From NCBI GenBank assembly GCA_002375495.1, contig DFLU01000013.1, positions 1 through 64,000 on the forward strand: a stretch of DNA of 64,000 nucleotides. Direction: 5' to 3'. Numbering within the stretch: position 1 is the first letter of the stretch; each line of letters opens with the position of its first letter. Positions 1 to 9,355 of this stretch are shown here, piece after piece. The notes under the pieces were generated by a model. The model did no database searches. It saw only the letters and a program-made list of their open reading frames with translations, and was not told where the DNA came from. The translations under genes were made by a program, and so were the position numbers. Source of the DNA: Flavobacteriaceae bacterium UBA3611 (GTDB lineage: Bacteria > Bacteroidota > Bacteroidia > Flavobacteriales > Flavobacteriaceae).

Positions 1-45
1 CAGATCATCAACGTACGTGGGTATGGGTATAAATTAGTGTACTGA
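1..45 (+). CDS. response regulator, C-terminal end only
   Basis: Only the last 14 codons and the stop are inside the window. They read QIINVRGYGYKLVY, which matches the end of the winged-helix DNA-binding domain of OmpR/PhoB-family response regulators, whose usual ending is VRGxGYxL. The receiver domain and any partner kinase lie upstream. A PhoB-like phosphate regulator would suit the ppk1 and pyrophosphatase genes that follow, but 14 residues cannot decide this. Confidence 0.7.
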   Translation, partial: QIINVRGYGYKLVY

Positions 46-75
46 TTATGGCGCGTATTTTGTACCTTGCCATGT

Positions 76-873
76 ATGAAATTTCTTCTGTCCTATTTTT
101 TATTGGCAGCCACTATGGGTTGGGCCCAAGCTCCTAAAGCTACATTAACTAAGGCTTTACAGGCAGAAACCTACATAGGCACCGACGCCTACACCAACCA
201 ATATTTTATCGATGAAATGGCCTTTTACAAACAAGGTCCAGACGGGAAGTATGTTTTTAAAGATTTTTCATTAGGTCCGCTGAGCAAAGTCGACATCATC
301 AATCCGTTAAAAATGATGCTGTTTTACAATCAAACCAACACGGTGGTTTTTGTAGACAACCGACTGAACGAAGTGGAGCGCATCAATTTCAATAATTTAC
401 CGCGATTTGTAAACATAGCCGATGCAGGAAATGCTGGAAATAACAGGGTTTGGCTCTTTAATATCGACTCCCAACAATTAGAATTGTACGATTACAGACA
501 ACAACGTGCCTTGCAGACCTCCTTGCCCGTTGCGGGAACGTTGGTAGGGATGGCCAGTAATTTCAACTATTGCTATTTATTGTTTGAAGACAAGCTGCTC
601 ACCTTCAACGTGTACGGAAGTTTTCTTTCTGAGATTGAAATTTCAGGAGCTTCGAGTATTGTGCAAAACGATGAAAACGTATGGCTAGTGAAAGGAAATG
701 AAGTGTTCACCCTTGCTGAGCCCGGATTGCATTCGCCTAAAAAACCTTCCGAAGAAAAAAAGGTACCGTTGCCCGAAATTACCGTAAAACAGTTGCACCT
801 TACGCAAGATTTCCTGTATATTTATGACGGAAAAACACTCCACCAATTCGCGAACAACCCACCAAAGAAATAA
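76..873 (+). CDS. secreted protein of unknown function
   Basis: A 265-residue protein with a clear signal peptide (MKFLLSYFLLAATMGWAQ, cleavage likely after Ala17 or Gln18). I place the start at the ATG at 76; the longer frame would begin at a TTG. I recognise no domain. The mature part is rich in short beta-strand-like stretches with repeated aromatic and Asp positions, so a beta-propeller-like fold is possible but unproven. It ends 4 bases before the deoxynucleoside kinase start, so the two are probably co-transcribed. A periplasmic or outer-membrane-associated location is inferred from the signal peptide alone. Confidence 0.75.
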   Translation: MKFLLSYFLLAATMGWAQAPKATLTKALQAETYIGTDAYTNQYFIDEMAFYKQGPDGKYVFKDFSLGPLSKVDIINPLKMMLFYNQTNTVVFVDNRLNEVERINFNNLPRFVNIADAGNAGNNRVWLFNIDSQQLELYDYRQQRALQTSLPVAGTLVGMASNFNYCYLLFEDKLLTFNVYGSFLSEIEISGASSIVQNDENVWLVKGNEVFTLAEPGLHSPKKPSEEKKVPLPEITVKQLHLTQDFLYIYDGKTLHQFANNPPKK

Positions 874-877
874 CCAC

Positions 878-1492
878 ATGCACGTTGCTATTGCAGGAAA
901 CATAGGCTCTGGAAAAACCACACTTACCCGTTTACTTTCAAAACATTATAAGTGGAAAGCCCATTATGAAGACGTAGAAGACAATCCGTACCTAGACGAT
1001 TTCTATAATAGTATGGAACGTTGGAGTTTTAATCTGCAGATCTATTTCTTGAACAGCCGTTTCCGTCAGATTTTAGATATTCGAGAAAGTGGCAAAAAGG
1101 TAATCCAGGACCGAACTATTTACGAAGACGCCTATATTTTTGCTCCCAACCTGCATGCCATGGGGCTTATGACCAATCGTGACTTTGAGAATTACCGTTC
1201 GCTGTTCGATCTTATGGAAAGCGTTACTGAAGGACCAGATTTACTCATCTATTTGAGAAGTAGCATCCCGAATTTGGTAAACCAAATCCACAAAAGAGGT
1301 CGCGAATATGAAAACAGCATTAGTATCGATTACTTGAGCCGTTTAAACGAGCGCTATGAAGCCTGGGTGCACGACTATGACAAGGGCAATCTTTTGGTGA
1401 TCGATGTAGACCACATCAATTTTGTAGACAAACCTGAAGACCTCGGCACCGTAATCAATAAAATAGACGCGGAACTGCATGGGCTGTTTTAA
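878..1492 (+). CDS. deoxynucleoside kinase
   Basis: A 204-residue cytoplasmic kinase of the deoxyadenosine/deoxyguanosine kinase family, which phosphorylates salvaged deoxynucleosides with ATP. Visible features are the P-loop GNIGSGKT at residues 7-14, the DR motif at 78-79 (catalytic base region VIQDRT), and an arginine-rich lid KRGREYE near residue 140. I chose the ATG at 878 because the P-loop then lies at the usual distance from the N terminus; the longer frame would overlap the upstream gene. A second kinase of this family is fused to FolK at 46807-47907. Substrate preference cannot be read from the sequence. Confidence 0.92.
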   Translation: MHVAIAGNIGSGKTTLTRLLSKHYKWKAHYEDVEDNPYLDDFYNSMERWSFNLQIYFLNSRFRQILDIRESGKKVIQDRTIYEDAYIFAPNLHAMGLMTNRDFENYRSLFDLMESVTEGPDLLIYLRSSIPNLVNQIHKRGREYENSISIDYLSRLNERYEAWVHDYDKGNLLVIDVDHINFVDKPEDLGTVINKIDAELHGLF

Positions 1493-1683
1493 ACGACCGT
1501 TGCCATCTTTCGCTTATTTCTATACTCGGCAACACCCGCTAGAATGCCGCATCAATAACTTTTAGCAATTTGGCACCATTTATTTTGCCTTAAAACTTAA
1601 CATTTCAGCAACACCCTATGGTTTTGTTTATGACGACTTTTGCATAAACTAATTAAACGCGCTATTGCTAAGGGCGCACTACC

Positions 1684-3720
1684 ATGGCAAAATTATATAA
1701 TTCGAAATATTACCACCGAGATCTCTCTTGGCTCCGCTTTAACCATCGGGTGCTGCAGGAAGCAGCAGATAAGCGAAATCCGCTCTACGAACGCATCAAG
1801 TTTCTCGCTATTTTTTCCTCGAATTTAGATGAATTCTTTAAAGTTCGTGTAAGTGATATTCGGCAAATAAAAACGATTGAAAAACCGTTGCGAAAAAAGC
1901 TCATCACCAAACCGAACAAAGTGCTGAAAGAAATCAAGAAGCAGGTGGAACTGCAACAAGAAGAATTTGGCAGTATTTTTAGTTCGGAAATCGTCCCAGA
2001 ACTTAAAAAAAATAACATTCATCTTATCGGCCATTCTGAATTTACAGCCACTCAAAAGGAAATTGCCAAAACCTACTATAACGAAACGCTAAAGGATAAA
2101 ATCACCATTAGTCGGTATGCTACTTCAGATGAAAACAAAGTGTTTATCGAAAACGAGGCACTGTATTTAACTACACAGTTGAATGAAACCGAATTCGCAG
2201 TCATCAATATTCCTCAAGAGGAACCTCGATTTTTTACCTTTCCGAAGCAAAACGGAAAACATTACATCACTTTTATAGACGACGTTTTAAAATACAATCT
2301 GCGACAAAACCCAAAAATGGAGCAAGACATTACGTTCTATAGCATAAAAACTTCCCGTGATGCCGAGCTTTATATTGAAAATGAACTCTCTGGGAATTTA
2401 GCTGAAAAAATCAGAAACTCCCTCTCTAAGCGCGACACCGGCCAGGCAACGCGACTGCTCATAGACAAGCGCATGCCCGGATCATTTCAGAATATCTTAA
2501 AAAAAGCACTCGATGTGTATAATGCAGATATTGTAAATGGTGGTACATACCACAACTTTAAAGATTTTTTTGCGTTTCCCAACCCTACAAATACCACACT
2601 AAGCAACGAAACACTTCCACCTCTCCCCCACCCTGTTTTAGCGAACTGCGAATCGATTCTAAAAGAAATTGAAACGAAAGACCAGCTGCTTCATTATCCG
2701 TACCAATCGTTTGAACCACTTATAAAACTTCTAGAAGAAGCCGCTACAGACCCAGAAGTCACCACCATTAAAATGACCATTTACCGTGCTGCCGATGAGT
2801 CACGGCTTAATGATGCGATTGTTACTGCCGCCAAAAATGGTAAAAAGGTGATTGTTTTTATTGAAGTAAAAGCACGTTTTGACGAACGGAATAATTTAAA
2901 ATGGGGGCAAATTTTTGAAGAAAACGGAGCTACGGTAATCTATAGCTTTCCCGATATAAAAATTCACAGTAAAATTCTGTATATCGAAAAAGAAAACGAA
3001 GACGGGAAAAGCAGATATGGCTACATTGCGACTGGAAATTTTAATGAAAAAACGGCCACGCTTTATACCGACTTCGGCTTAATGACGAGCGACAAAAAAA
3101 TTACCAAAGATCTGAATAAGGTATTTTTGGTATTACAACAGAAAATTCTGGTACCCAAGACCAAACGATTGCTTGTTTCCCCTTACACCACCCGAAGTGG
3201 CTTTACAGAATTGGTACAAACTGAAATGCAATTTGCCCGTGCAGGACAACCTGCTAGCATTACGCTTAAGATGAACAGTTTGGAAGATAAGGCAATGATT
3301 AAATTGTTGTATCGTGCTAATAACGCCGGAGTTAAAATCAGGTTGTTGGTACGCGGAATTTGCTCATTGGTGCCCGGTGTGAAGGGACAGAGCGAAAACA
3401 TTTTCATCACTTCGGTGGTAGATCGGTTTTTGGAACACGGGCGCGTTTACATCTTCGGAAATAATGGCGATCCGAAAATATTTATTGGTTCAGCAGATTG
3501 GATGAAACGAAATCTGAGCCACCGAATTGAGGTGGTAGCTCCTGTTTTGGATGATGACCATAAACAAACAATTTTAGAACTCATCGATTTGCAATTGCAA
3601 GACAATGTAAAAGCACGTATTGTTGACAGTAAGCAATTGAATGAATACGTCACTACAGATGATCCTAAAATCCAATCGCAATTAGCTACGTACGATTATT
3701 TTAAGGAAATTATTGAATAA
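1684..3720 (+). CDS. ppk1: polyphosphate kinase 1
   Basis: A 678-residue PPK1, which reversibly transfers the ATP gamma phosphate to polyphosphate. The N-terminal domain starts with the typical RDLSWLRFNHRVLQEA at residues 12-27. The two phospholipase-D-like catalytic domains carry the histidines of the family at His428 (KIHSKIL, the residue expected to be phosphorylated) and His585 (FLEHGRVY). Length is normal. The gene converges with the App1-like gene and overlaps its 3' end by 11 bases. The 190 bases upstream hold a GACTTTTG at 1635-1642 that resembles a weak -7 box; I see no other signal there. Confidence 0.97.
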   Translation: MAKLYNSKYYHRDLSWLRFNHRVLQEAADKRNPLYERIKFLAIFSSNLDEFFKVRVSDIRQIKTIEKPLRKKLITKPNKVLKEIKKQVELQQEEFGSIFSSEIVPELKKNNIHLIGHSEFTATQKEIAKTYYNETLKDKITISRYATSDENKVFIENEALYLTTQLNETEFAVINIPQEEPRFFTFPKQNGKHYITFIDDVLKYNLRQNPKMEQDITFYSIKTSRDAELYIENELSGNLAEKIRNSLSKRDTGQATRLLIDKRMPGSFQNILKKALDVYNADIVNGGTYHNFKDFFAFPNPTNTTLSNETLPPLPHPVLANCESILKEIETKDQLLHYPYQSFEPLIKLLEEAATDPEVTTIKMTIYRAADESRLNDAIVTAAKNGKKVIVFIEVKARFDERNNLKWGQIFEENGATVIYSFPDIKIHSKILYIEKENEDGKSRYGYIATGNFNEKTATLYTDFGLMTSDKKITKDLNKVFLVLQQKILVPKTKRLLVSPYTTRSGFTELVQTEMQFARAGQPASITLKMNSLEDKAMIKLLYRANNAGVKIRLLVRGICSLVPGVKGQSENIFITSVVDRFLEHGRVYIFGNNGDPKIFIGSADWMKRNLSHRIEVVAPVLDDDHKQTILELIDLQLQDNVKARIVDSKQLNEYVTTDDPKIQSQLATYDYFKEIIE

Positions 3721-4714
3721 ATCCATGTTCACGAGCATGCACAATGGCTTCTTTACTGCTCTTTACCAGTAGTGCGGGAACTGTTTTATAACTTTCAAAC
3801 AATCCCTGAATACGCAACACCCGTTTTTTGTGCTTCACGCTACGAATATAAATGGCTAAAATACGATTGGGGAACGCTTCGGCGATTTCAATATAAATAT
3901 CAGGATCGTGTTCTCCACCATCACCAATCAGGATAAATTTTCGTTCGGGATAGGTGTTTAAAATGTCTATGATTTCTTTTTGTTTTTGTGGCTTCTCATC
4001 CGGTTCCTTTTTTCCTCGAATCTTCGAAAAATCACGCAACAAAATCGGCCCTTTCGGAAAATTATTTTTCCGAAGAAATAACTCTAAATATCGGTAAAGA
4101 TTCCATGGGCTATGGCTCACATAGAAAACAGGATTTGCTTCTTCTCCAGATTTTCCCCTATGCAACAAATGATAAAACGCAGCTGCCCCTTCTAGCGGGC
4201 TCCTACTTTCAGCATTTTTAAAGAAGGTATTGAAAATTAAGCGCCATTTTAACCGTGACGTAACGCCTGTGTGCAGAATTGTATCGTCTATATCGCTGAT
4301 AATTCCAAAGCTACTATTGGTAGAAGGGATTAAAATTTCACCTGAAAAACTATTGTCATTCTGAATGATTCTATCTGGAAATTGGGTTTCAAAAGACATC
4401 TGAAACTGAAGCCAACCTTCAGAATTGGTCATTGTATCTAAGCCTTCCATTGTTTCTTTCACCTTAAAATATCCGCTTACATTGCTATGGGTATACAGCG
4501 TTGAATCGTCTGGAAACGTTATACGCAGTTTTGCATTTGGGATTTCATCGGTCTCAAAACGTTTCCAAGTATTTTTCAGCAAGTTGAAAAAGCCGCGTTT
4601 GGAAAGATCTATATTCTCGTCTTCTAATGCCCTACCTCTTGTGTAGAAGTGGTTTACATCTCCATAACTCTGAAATGGAATGATTTGTAAAGGATCGTCT
4701 TTAAATAGATTCAT
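3710..4714 (-). CDS. App1-like phosphatase (DUF2183)
   Basis: A 334-residue protein whose C-terminal two thirds match the App1/DUF2183 phosphatidate-phosphatase-like domain. The HAD-type motif DIDDTI lies at residues 141-146, with Asp141 and Asp143 as the expected metal-binding and nucleophilic residues. Later motifs include FYVSHSPWNLY and LIGDGGEHD, also typical of this fold. There is no signal peptide, so it is probably cytoplasmic. Yeast App1 acts on phosphatidate, but bacterial substrates are mostly unknown, so the lipid role is inference. It lies 12 bases downstream of the MgtC/DUF4010 gene on the same strand. Confidence 0.88.
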   Translation of the reverse strand: MNLFKDDPLQIIPFQSYGDVNHFYTRGRALEDENIDLSKRGFFNLLKNTWKRFETDEIPNAKLRITFPDDSTLYTHSNVSGYFKVKETMEGLDTMTNSEGWLQFQMSFETQFPDRIIQNDNSFSGEILIPSTNSSFGIISDIDDTILHTGVTSRLKWRLIFNTFFKNAESRSPLEGAAAFYHLLHRGKSGEEANPVFYVSHSPWNLYRYLELFLRKNNFPKGPILLRDFSKIRGKKEPDEKPQKQKEIIDILNTYPERKFILIGDGGEHDPDIYIEIAEAFPNRILAIYIRSVKHKKRVLRIQGLFESYKTVPALLVKSSKEAIVHAREHGFIQ

Positions 4715-4726
4715 GTAGATAAGTTA

Positions 4727-5995
4727 TTAAAAGTGCCATCCTTCTGGCCATAACCACATTAACAGCAACCCTGCAACGATAGAAACTCCAAAAGATAAGC
4801 CAACCCATTTCGCCAATTTTTTGGTGCCGAGCGTGGCCGCCATACCCCCTTTAAATACAAGATTAGACAGTGAAGCTAACAAAATAAGTCGCCACCCGCT
4901 ATTGGTTTCAAGCCCTCCGTCTTTCATAAGTTGTGACAATGATAAGGTAATCGCATCTACATCGGTGAGACCGCTAATGATCGAAACCACATATAATGCT
5001 TCGTTCCCAAAGGTTTTTTTTGTGAAGGCAACTGCTAATAGAATCAGTCCGTACAGCAGTCCGAAAATCAGTGCACTCTTAAATTGTGCAGGATTTTTAG
5101 GTTCGGGCATTTCATTGTCTTCGGAAGTATCTTTATTAATAAAATAAAACAATCCTACACAGATAAGTGCCATAAAGATAAATTCTACAATCAGTGGTAG
5201 GATGAGTTTTGGTAGCAATTCGGGGATAACAATACCAATTTCGAATATAATACGCACTAATGCTATTGTTGACGCCGTCATGATTACAAAGGCTGCCATT
5301 TTACCAATATTTTTGGCATCAGTTGTTTTTCGAGCGTAACTCACTGTGGTAGCAGTACTACTAATGAGACCGCCCAAAACACCATTTGATATGATGCCTA
5401 CTTTTTTACCTACAAATTTATAGATAAAATATCCTACAACGCTAATCCCTACAATTAAGGTCACCATCATCCAAATATTTCTAGGGTTGAGCACATCTAA
5501 CGGACCAAAAGTACGGTTGGGAAGAATGGGCAGGATAATGAGGGAAATCCCTGCAAAGGTCATGATAGCAGCGAGATCTTTATCTTTCAGGGTGTCTATA
5601 AAATTATGCAGCCGTTCTTTGATATATAAGAGTACTGCCATGGTTCCTCCTACTATCACCCCAATCACCTGACTTCCTAACACCAAATAGGCGCCTATGG
5701 CAAAGGTAAGTAATGCGGCTACCTCGGTAGTTTGCCCAACGTCGGTATCCTTTAACCTTTTCAGTTTAACAACATTGGCCATAACGAGTAGTGCTGTGAG
5801 TGATAAACCAATTGCGGGAAGTATATACGGATTGTCGAAATCGCGCGTTAGAAACCCTGAAACCACTCCAAGCACGGCAATTAATGTAAAGGTGCGCACC
5901 CCTGCCATTTTATTATCGGTATGCTCGCGCTGCAGACCAATTAAAAGTCCGATACCAAAGGCAATTCCAAGTGTGGTTAGGTCGTCATAATTCAT
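4727..5995 (-). CDS. MgtC/SapB family membrane protein with DUF4010
   Basis: A 422-residue polytopic membrane protein. The N-terminal part has the MgtC/SapB signature (GIGLLIGLQRE at residues 15-25, then GVRTFTL); the rest is the multi-helix DUF4010 domain, giving roughly 12-13 predicted membrane spans. MgtC proteins are linked to magnesium and phosphate stress in other bacteria, but the long DUF4010 form is not functionally settled. It sits between the App1-like gene and hppA; a terminator at 6022-6050 separates it from hppA. Confidence 0.88.
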   Translation of the reverse strand: MNYDDLTTLGIAFGIGLLIGLQREHTDNKMAGVRTFTLIAVLGVVSGFLTRDFDNPYILPAIGLSLTALLVMANVVKLKRLKDTDVGQTTEVAALLTFAIGAYLVLGSQVIGVIVGGTMAVLLYIKERLHNFIDTLKDKDLAAIMTFAGISLIILPILPNRTFGPLDVLNPRNIWMMVTLIVGISVVGYFIYKFVGKKVGIISNGVLGGLISSTATTVSYARKTTDAKNIGKMAAFVIMTASTIALVRIIFEIGIVIPELLPKLILPLIVEFIFMALICVGLFYFINKDTSEDNEMPEPKNPAQFKSALIFGLLYGLILLAVAFTKKTFGNEALYVVSIISGLTDVDAITLSLSQLMKDGGLETNSGWRLILLASLSNLVFKGGMAATLGTKKLAKWVGLSFGVSIVAGLLLMWLWPEGWHF

Positions 5996-6021
5996 GGTCT
6001 TGTGAAGTTAAAAAATTCCAT

Positions 6022-6050
6022 AAAAAAACCCCACCAAATTGGCGGGGTTT
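6022..6050 (-). terminator. rho-independent terminator of hppA
   Basis: An inverted repeat with arms AAACCCC.CC and GG.GGGGTTT around an AAATT loop, followed on the minus strand by a run of T residues (the A run at 6022-6028). It lies 25 bases after the hppA stop. Confidence 0.85.
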
Positions 6051-6075
6051 AGTAGTTATTTAACTATCGGAAGCG

Positions 6076-8580
6076 TTAGTTGGAAGTTTCTTCAATTTTA
6101 ACTTCTTTCACCACTTTCGCTCCTTTGTTCACTTTTACTTCAACATCTTTTAAAGCATCAATTTGAGCTTTTACCTCAGCTTCGGTGCCTTCAAATGTTT
6201 TGGTCTCAGTAGTAGTTTCACCATTCTTGGTTGTCTTTATGGTCACTTCAGCAGTAGTTACATCACCTTCAGTAGACATTTCAACCATCACATCTTTAGA
6301 AATTTCAGTACGGTCTGCAACTGCCACTTGAGTTGCTTGTTTGTCTGTTAGAACCGTTTTATTTCCGTCTTCATCAATAAAAATCATTTCTTCTGAGGTA
6401 GCTGTTTCAGCATCTGTAGCTGCGCCATGACCTCCCAAGATAGGAGCAATTACCAATCCGACCAAACAAGTTAACTTGATCAAGATATTCATAGATGGGC
6501 CTGACGTATCTTTAAACGGATCACCCACGGTATCTCCAGTTACGGCTGCCTTATGGGCGTCACTTCCTTTATAGGTCATTTCACCATTGATCATTACACC
6601 CGCTTCAAACGATTTTTTAGCGTTGTCCCAAGCACCACCAGCGTTATTTTGGAAAATAGCCCACATTACACCACTCACACAAACACCAGCCATATAACCT
6701 CCCAAAGGTTCAGCACCAAATAACAATCCGATGACAATAGGCGTAATAATGGTAAGCAACCCTGGCAAGATCATTTCTTTAAGTGCCGCTTTAGTTGAAA
6801 TATCAACACATTTGGCATATTCAGGAGTTCCGGTCCCTTCCATAATCCCTGGAATTTCACGAAACTGACGACGTACTTCTTGTACCATTTCCATTGCAGC
6901 TTTACCAACCGATTTCATCGCCATCGCTGAAAACACAACTGGTATCATTCCCCCTACAAACAACATGGCTAACACATCTGCTCGGAAAATATTAATTCCG
7001 TCGATACCCGTAAAGGTTACGTAGGCGGCAAACAATGCCAATGCCGTAAGTGCTGCAGAAGCAATTGCAAATCCTTTTCCAACTGCTGCCGTTGTATTTC
7101 CTACAGAATCTAAAATATCAGTTCTTTCACGTACGTGCGGTTCTAGTTCGCTCATTTCAGCAACACCACCTGCGTTATCAGCAATCGGTCCGAAAGCATC
7201 AATCGCCAATTGCATAGCCGTGGTGGCCATCATAGCTGAAGCAGCAAGTGCTACCCCATAAAAACCAGCAAGTTCATAAGAACCATAAATTGCAGCAGCA
7301 AATAAGATTACAGAGGCAAAAGTTGAGTACATCCCTACTGAAAGTCCGGCAATAATATTAGTAGCCGCTCCTGTTGAAGAGTTTTCAACGATATCCATAA
7401 CAGGTTTTTTACCTAGTGAAGTATAATACGCCGTCACCATAGAAATTAATGCTCCTACCGCTAAACCAATACACGCTGCCCAAAACACATTGATTGAGGC
7501 TATTTCTTTCACACCTTCACCAAAAAATTTCATTTCCATGGTAGCAGGTAGCATCCAATCGATTAAGAAATAACTAGCAATTAAGGTTAAGATTATCGCT
7601 GCCCAGTTTCCGCGGTCAAGTGCCGCTTGCACTTTGCTTTCTTTAGCGTCGTTATTTTTAATACTTACTAAGAACGTTCCGATGATTGAAGCCAATATCC
7701 CTACTCCAGCAATCACTAGCGGAAGTAAGATAGGCCCCATATTATTGAACGCGTCTGTAAAGCTACCACCGTTTGCTACAGCAATATCTCTAATCACGTA
7801 GTTTCCCAATACCATCGCAGCCAAAACTGTTGCTACATACGACCCAAAAAGATCGGCTCCCATACCCGCAACATCTCCAACGTTATCACCAACGTTATCT
7901 GCAATGGTTGCAGGGTTACGCGGATCATCTTCTGGAATTCCTGCTTCTACCTTACCAACAAGGTCGGCTCCAACATCTGCAGCCTTGGTATAAATACCAC
8001 CACCTACACGGGCAAAGAGCGCAATAGACTCGGCCCCCAATGAGAATCCGGCCAATGCTTCCAATACGATGGTCATGTTATCATAAAAAGAGCCATCGTT
8101 GCCCATAAACTGCCCAATAAAGAACAAGAATATCAAACTAAGGCCTAGTACTGCAAGCCCAGCTACTCCTAAGCCCATCACCGTACCACCACCAAATGAC
8201 ACCTTCAGTGCCTGCGGAAGTGAGGTTTTTGCAGCTTCAGCCGTACGTGCATTCGCTTCGGTTGCAATACGCATCCCGATGTTACCCGCCAATGCTGAAA
8301 AAATAGCACCCAAAATAAATGCAGGTACAATCATCCAGCTAGTAGACTCTACCAAAGTGGATACAAAAAATAAAAGTGCAGAAGCTATCACAGCAAAGAT
8401 TACCAAAAGACGGTATTCTGCTGCCAAAAATGCAAGGGCACCTTCTTTAATACTTTTAGAAATAAATTGCATACGCTCGTTCCCCGCGTTCTGCTTTTTT
8501 ACCCAGCTCATTTTAATGAGCATAAAAAGGAGGCCTAAGACAGCCAGGGCAATAGGTACATAAATAATATTATTTTCCAT
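6076..8580 (-). CDS. hppA: K+-dependent membrane pyrophosphatase with periplasmic-type C-terminal extension
   Basis: An 834-residue membrane pyrophosphatase that couples PPi hydrolysis to cation export. I start at the ATG at 8580, since the 15 extra upstream residues are not family-like. Substrate motifs are intact: DVGADLVGK at residues 202-210 followed by EDDPRNP and DNVGDNVGD. GNTTAA, with Ala rather than Lys, marks the K+-dependent subfamily. The usual Na+-PPase glutamate in LFESY is replaced by Gly246 (LFGSY), and a glutamate appears instead at Glu184 (LGAES), the pattern I recall for Flavobacterium-type H+-pumping enzymes. Residues 720-834 form a hydrophilic tail absent from most homologs, rich in Thr, Glu, Lys and Val. 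It has its own terminators on both sides, so it is monocistronic. Confidence 0.95.
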   Translation of the reverse strand: MENNIIYVPIALAVLGLLFMLIKMSWVKKQNAGNERMQFISKSIKEGALAFLAAEYRLLVIFAVIASALLFFVSTLVESTSWMIVPAFILGAIFSALAGNIGMRIATEANARTAEAAKTSLPQALKVSFGGGTVMGLGVAGLAVLGLSLIFLFFIGQFMGNDGSFYDNMTIVLEALAGFSLGAESIALFARVGGGIYTKAADVGADLVGKVEAGIPEDDPRNPATIADNVGDNVGDVAGMGADLFGSYVATVLAAMVLGNYVIRDIAVANGGSFTDAFNNMGPILLPLVIAGVGILASIIGTFLVSIKNNDAKESKVQAALDRGNWAAIILTLIASYFLIDWMLPATMEMKFFGEGVKEIASINVFWAACIGLAVGALISMVTAYYTSLGKKPVMDIVENSSTGAATNIIAGLSVGMYSTFASVILFAAAIYGSYELAGFYGVALAASAMMATTAMQLAIDAFGPIADNAGGVAEMSELEPHVRERTDILDSVGNTTAAVGKGFAIASAALTALALFAAYVTFTGIDGINIFRADVLAMLFVGGMIPVVFSAMAMKSVGKAAMEMVQEVRRQFREIPGIMEGTGTPEYAKCVDISTKAALKEMILPGLLTIITPIVIGLLFGAEPLGGYMAGVCVSGVMWAIFQNNAGGAWDNAKKSFEAGVMINGEMTYKGSDAHKAAVTGDTVGDPFKDTSGPSMNILIKLTCLVGLVIAPILGGHGAATDAETATSEEMIFIDEDGNKTVLTDKQATQVAVADRTEISKDVMVEMSTEGDVTTAEVTIKTTKNGETTTETKTFEGTEAEVKAQIDALKDVEVKVNKGAKVVKEVKIEETSN

Positions 8581-8632
8581 GAGAAAAGGTTTGATTAAGT
8601 GGCTGCAAATGTAGTGAAATAGCACAAATTAA

Positions 8633-8666
8633 AAAAGCCCGATAAACTGCTGTATATCGGGCTTTT
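8633..8666 (-). terminator. rho-independent terminator of ppa
   Basis: A 12-bp stem, AAAAGCCCGATA at 8633-8644 and TATCGGGCTTTT at 8655-8666, with a T-rich run downstream on the minus strand. It separates ppa from hppA. Confidence 0.88.
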
Positions 8667-8680
8667 AGAAGTATCGTGTT

Positions 8681-9214
8681 TTAACGTATACTCACATCTT
8701 TCACAGGAATATCGCTTGCGCGGAAACGGTCTACACATTTTGCCACAATCTCTTTGGCTTCGTGCACGTCTCCCCAACCGCCGACGTCTACTTTCTTCTC
8801 TTCCAAATCTTTATACACTTGGAAGAAGTGTTCGATTTCTTTAATGAGGTGCGGATTCAGTTCGCTGAGATCGCTCACGTTATTCGCAATAGGATCACTT
8901 ACAGGTACACAGATCACTTTTTCATCAGGTCCCTTTTCATCTGCCATGTGGAACACACCAATGGGCTTCACTTCAATCACACATCCTGGAAACGTTGGTT
9001 CGGTAACCAACACCAAAACGTCTAGCGGATCGCCATCTAATGCCAAGGTTTCTGGCACAAACCCATAATCTGCTGGGTACATCATAGATGAAAAAATCAT
9101 CCGGTCGTACCGAATTTTCTTTAATTCAAAATCGTATTCGTATTTGTTTCGGCTTCCTTTCGGAATTTCTACCAACACATCGAATGTGTTCACTTTATCT
9201 GCTGTCATATTCAC
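8681..9214 (-). CDS. ppa: inorganic pyrophosphatase, soluble
   Basis: A 177-residue family I pyrophosphatase that hydrolyses PPi to phosphate in the cytoplasm. The signature DGDPLDVLVL, with the metal-binding aspartates, is present, as are EIPKGSRNKYEY near the N terminus and YPADYGFVPETL. The start could be the ATG at 9214 or 9208. It lies next to the membrane pyrophosphatase, so both PPi-consuming routes are encoded side by side though separated by a terminator. The 140 bases upstream hold no clear feature. Confidence 0.96.
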   Translation of the reverse strand: MNMTADKVNTFDVLVEIPKGSRNKYEYDFELKKIRYDRMIFSSMMYPADYGFVPETLALDGDPLDVLVLVTEPTFPGCVIEVKPIGVFHMADEKGPDEKVICVPVSDPIANNVSDLSELNPHLIKEIEHFFQVYKDLEEKKVDVGGWGDVHEAKEIVAKCVDRFRASDIPVKDVSIR

Positions 9215-9355
9215 TTTTTAAAAGGGGTGCAAAGGTAGTTCTTTTTCAGAAATTTTAATACTGAAACTCACTTGTAAATAAATAAGATTGTGATTTTGTT
9301 ATTTCAGAAGAAGCTGAAGCTATGACGTATACACCTCTAAATGTAGTAGAGTGTC

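Noticed and set aside
8099..8563. Plus-strand frame of 154 codons opposite hppA
   Set aside because: The minus strand encodes a clear pyrophosphatase with conserved motifs throughout.
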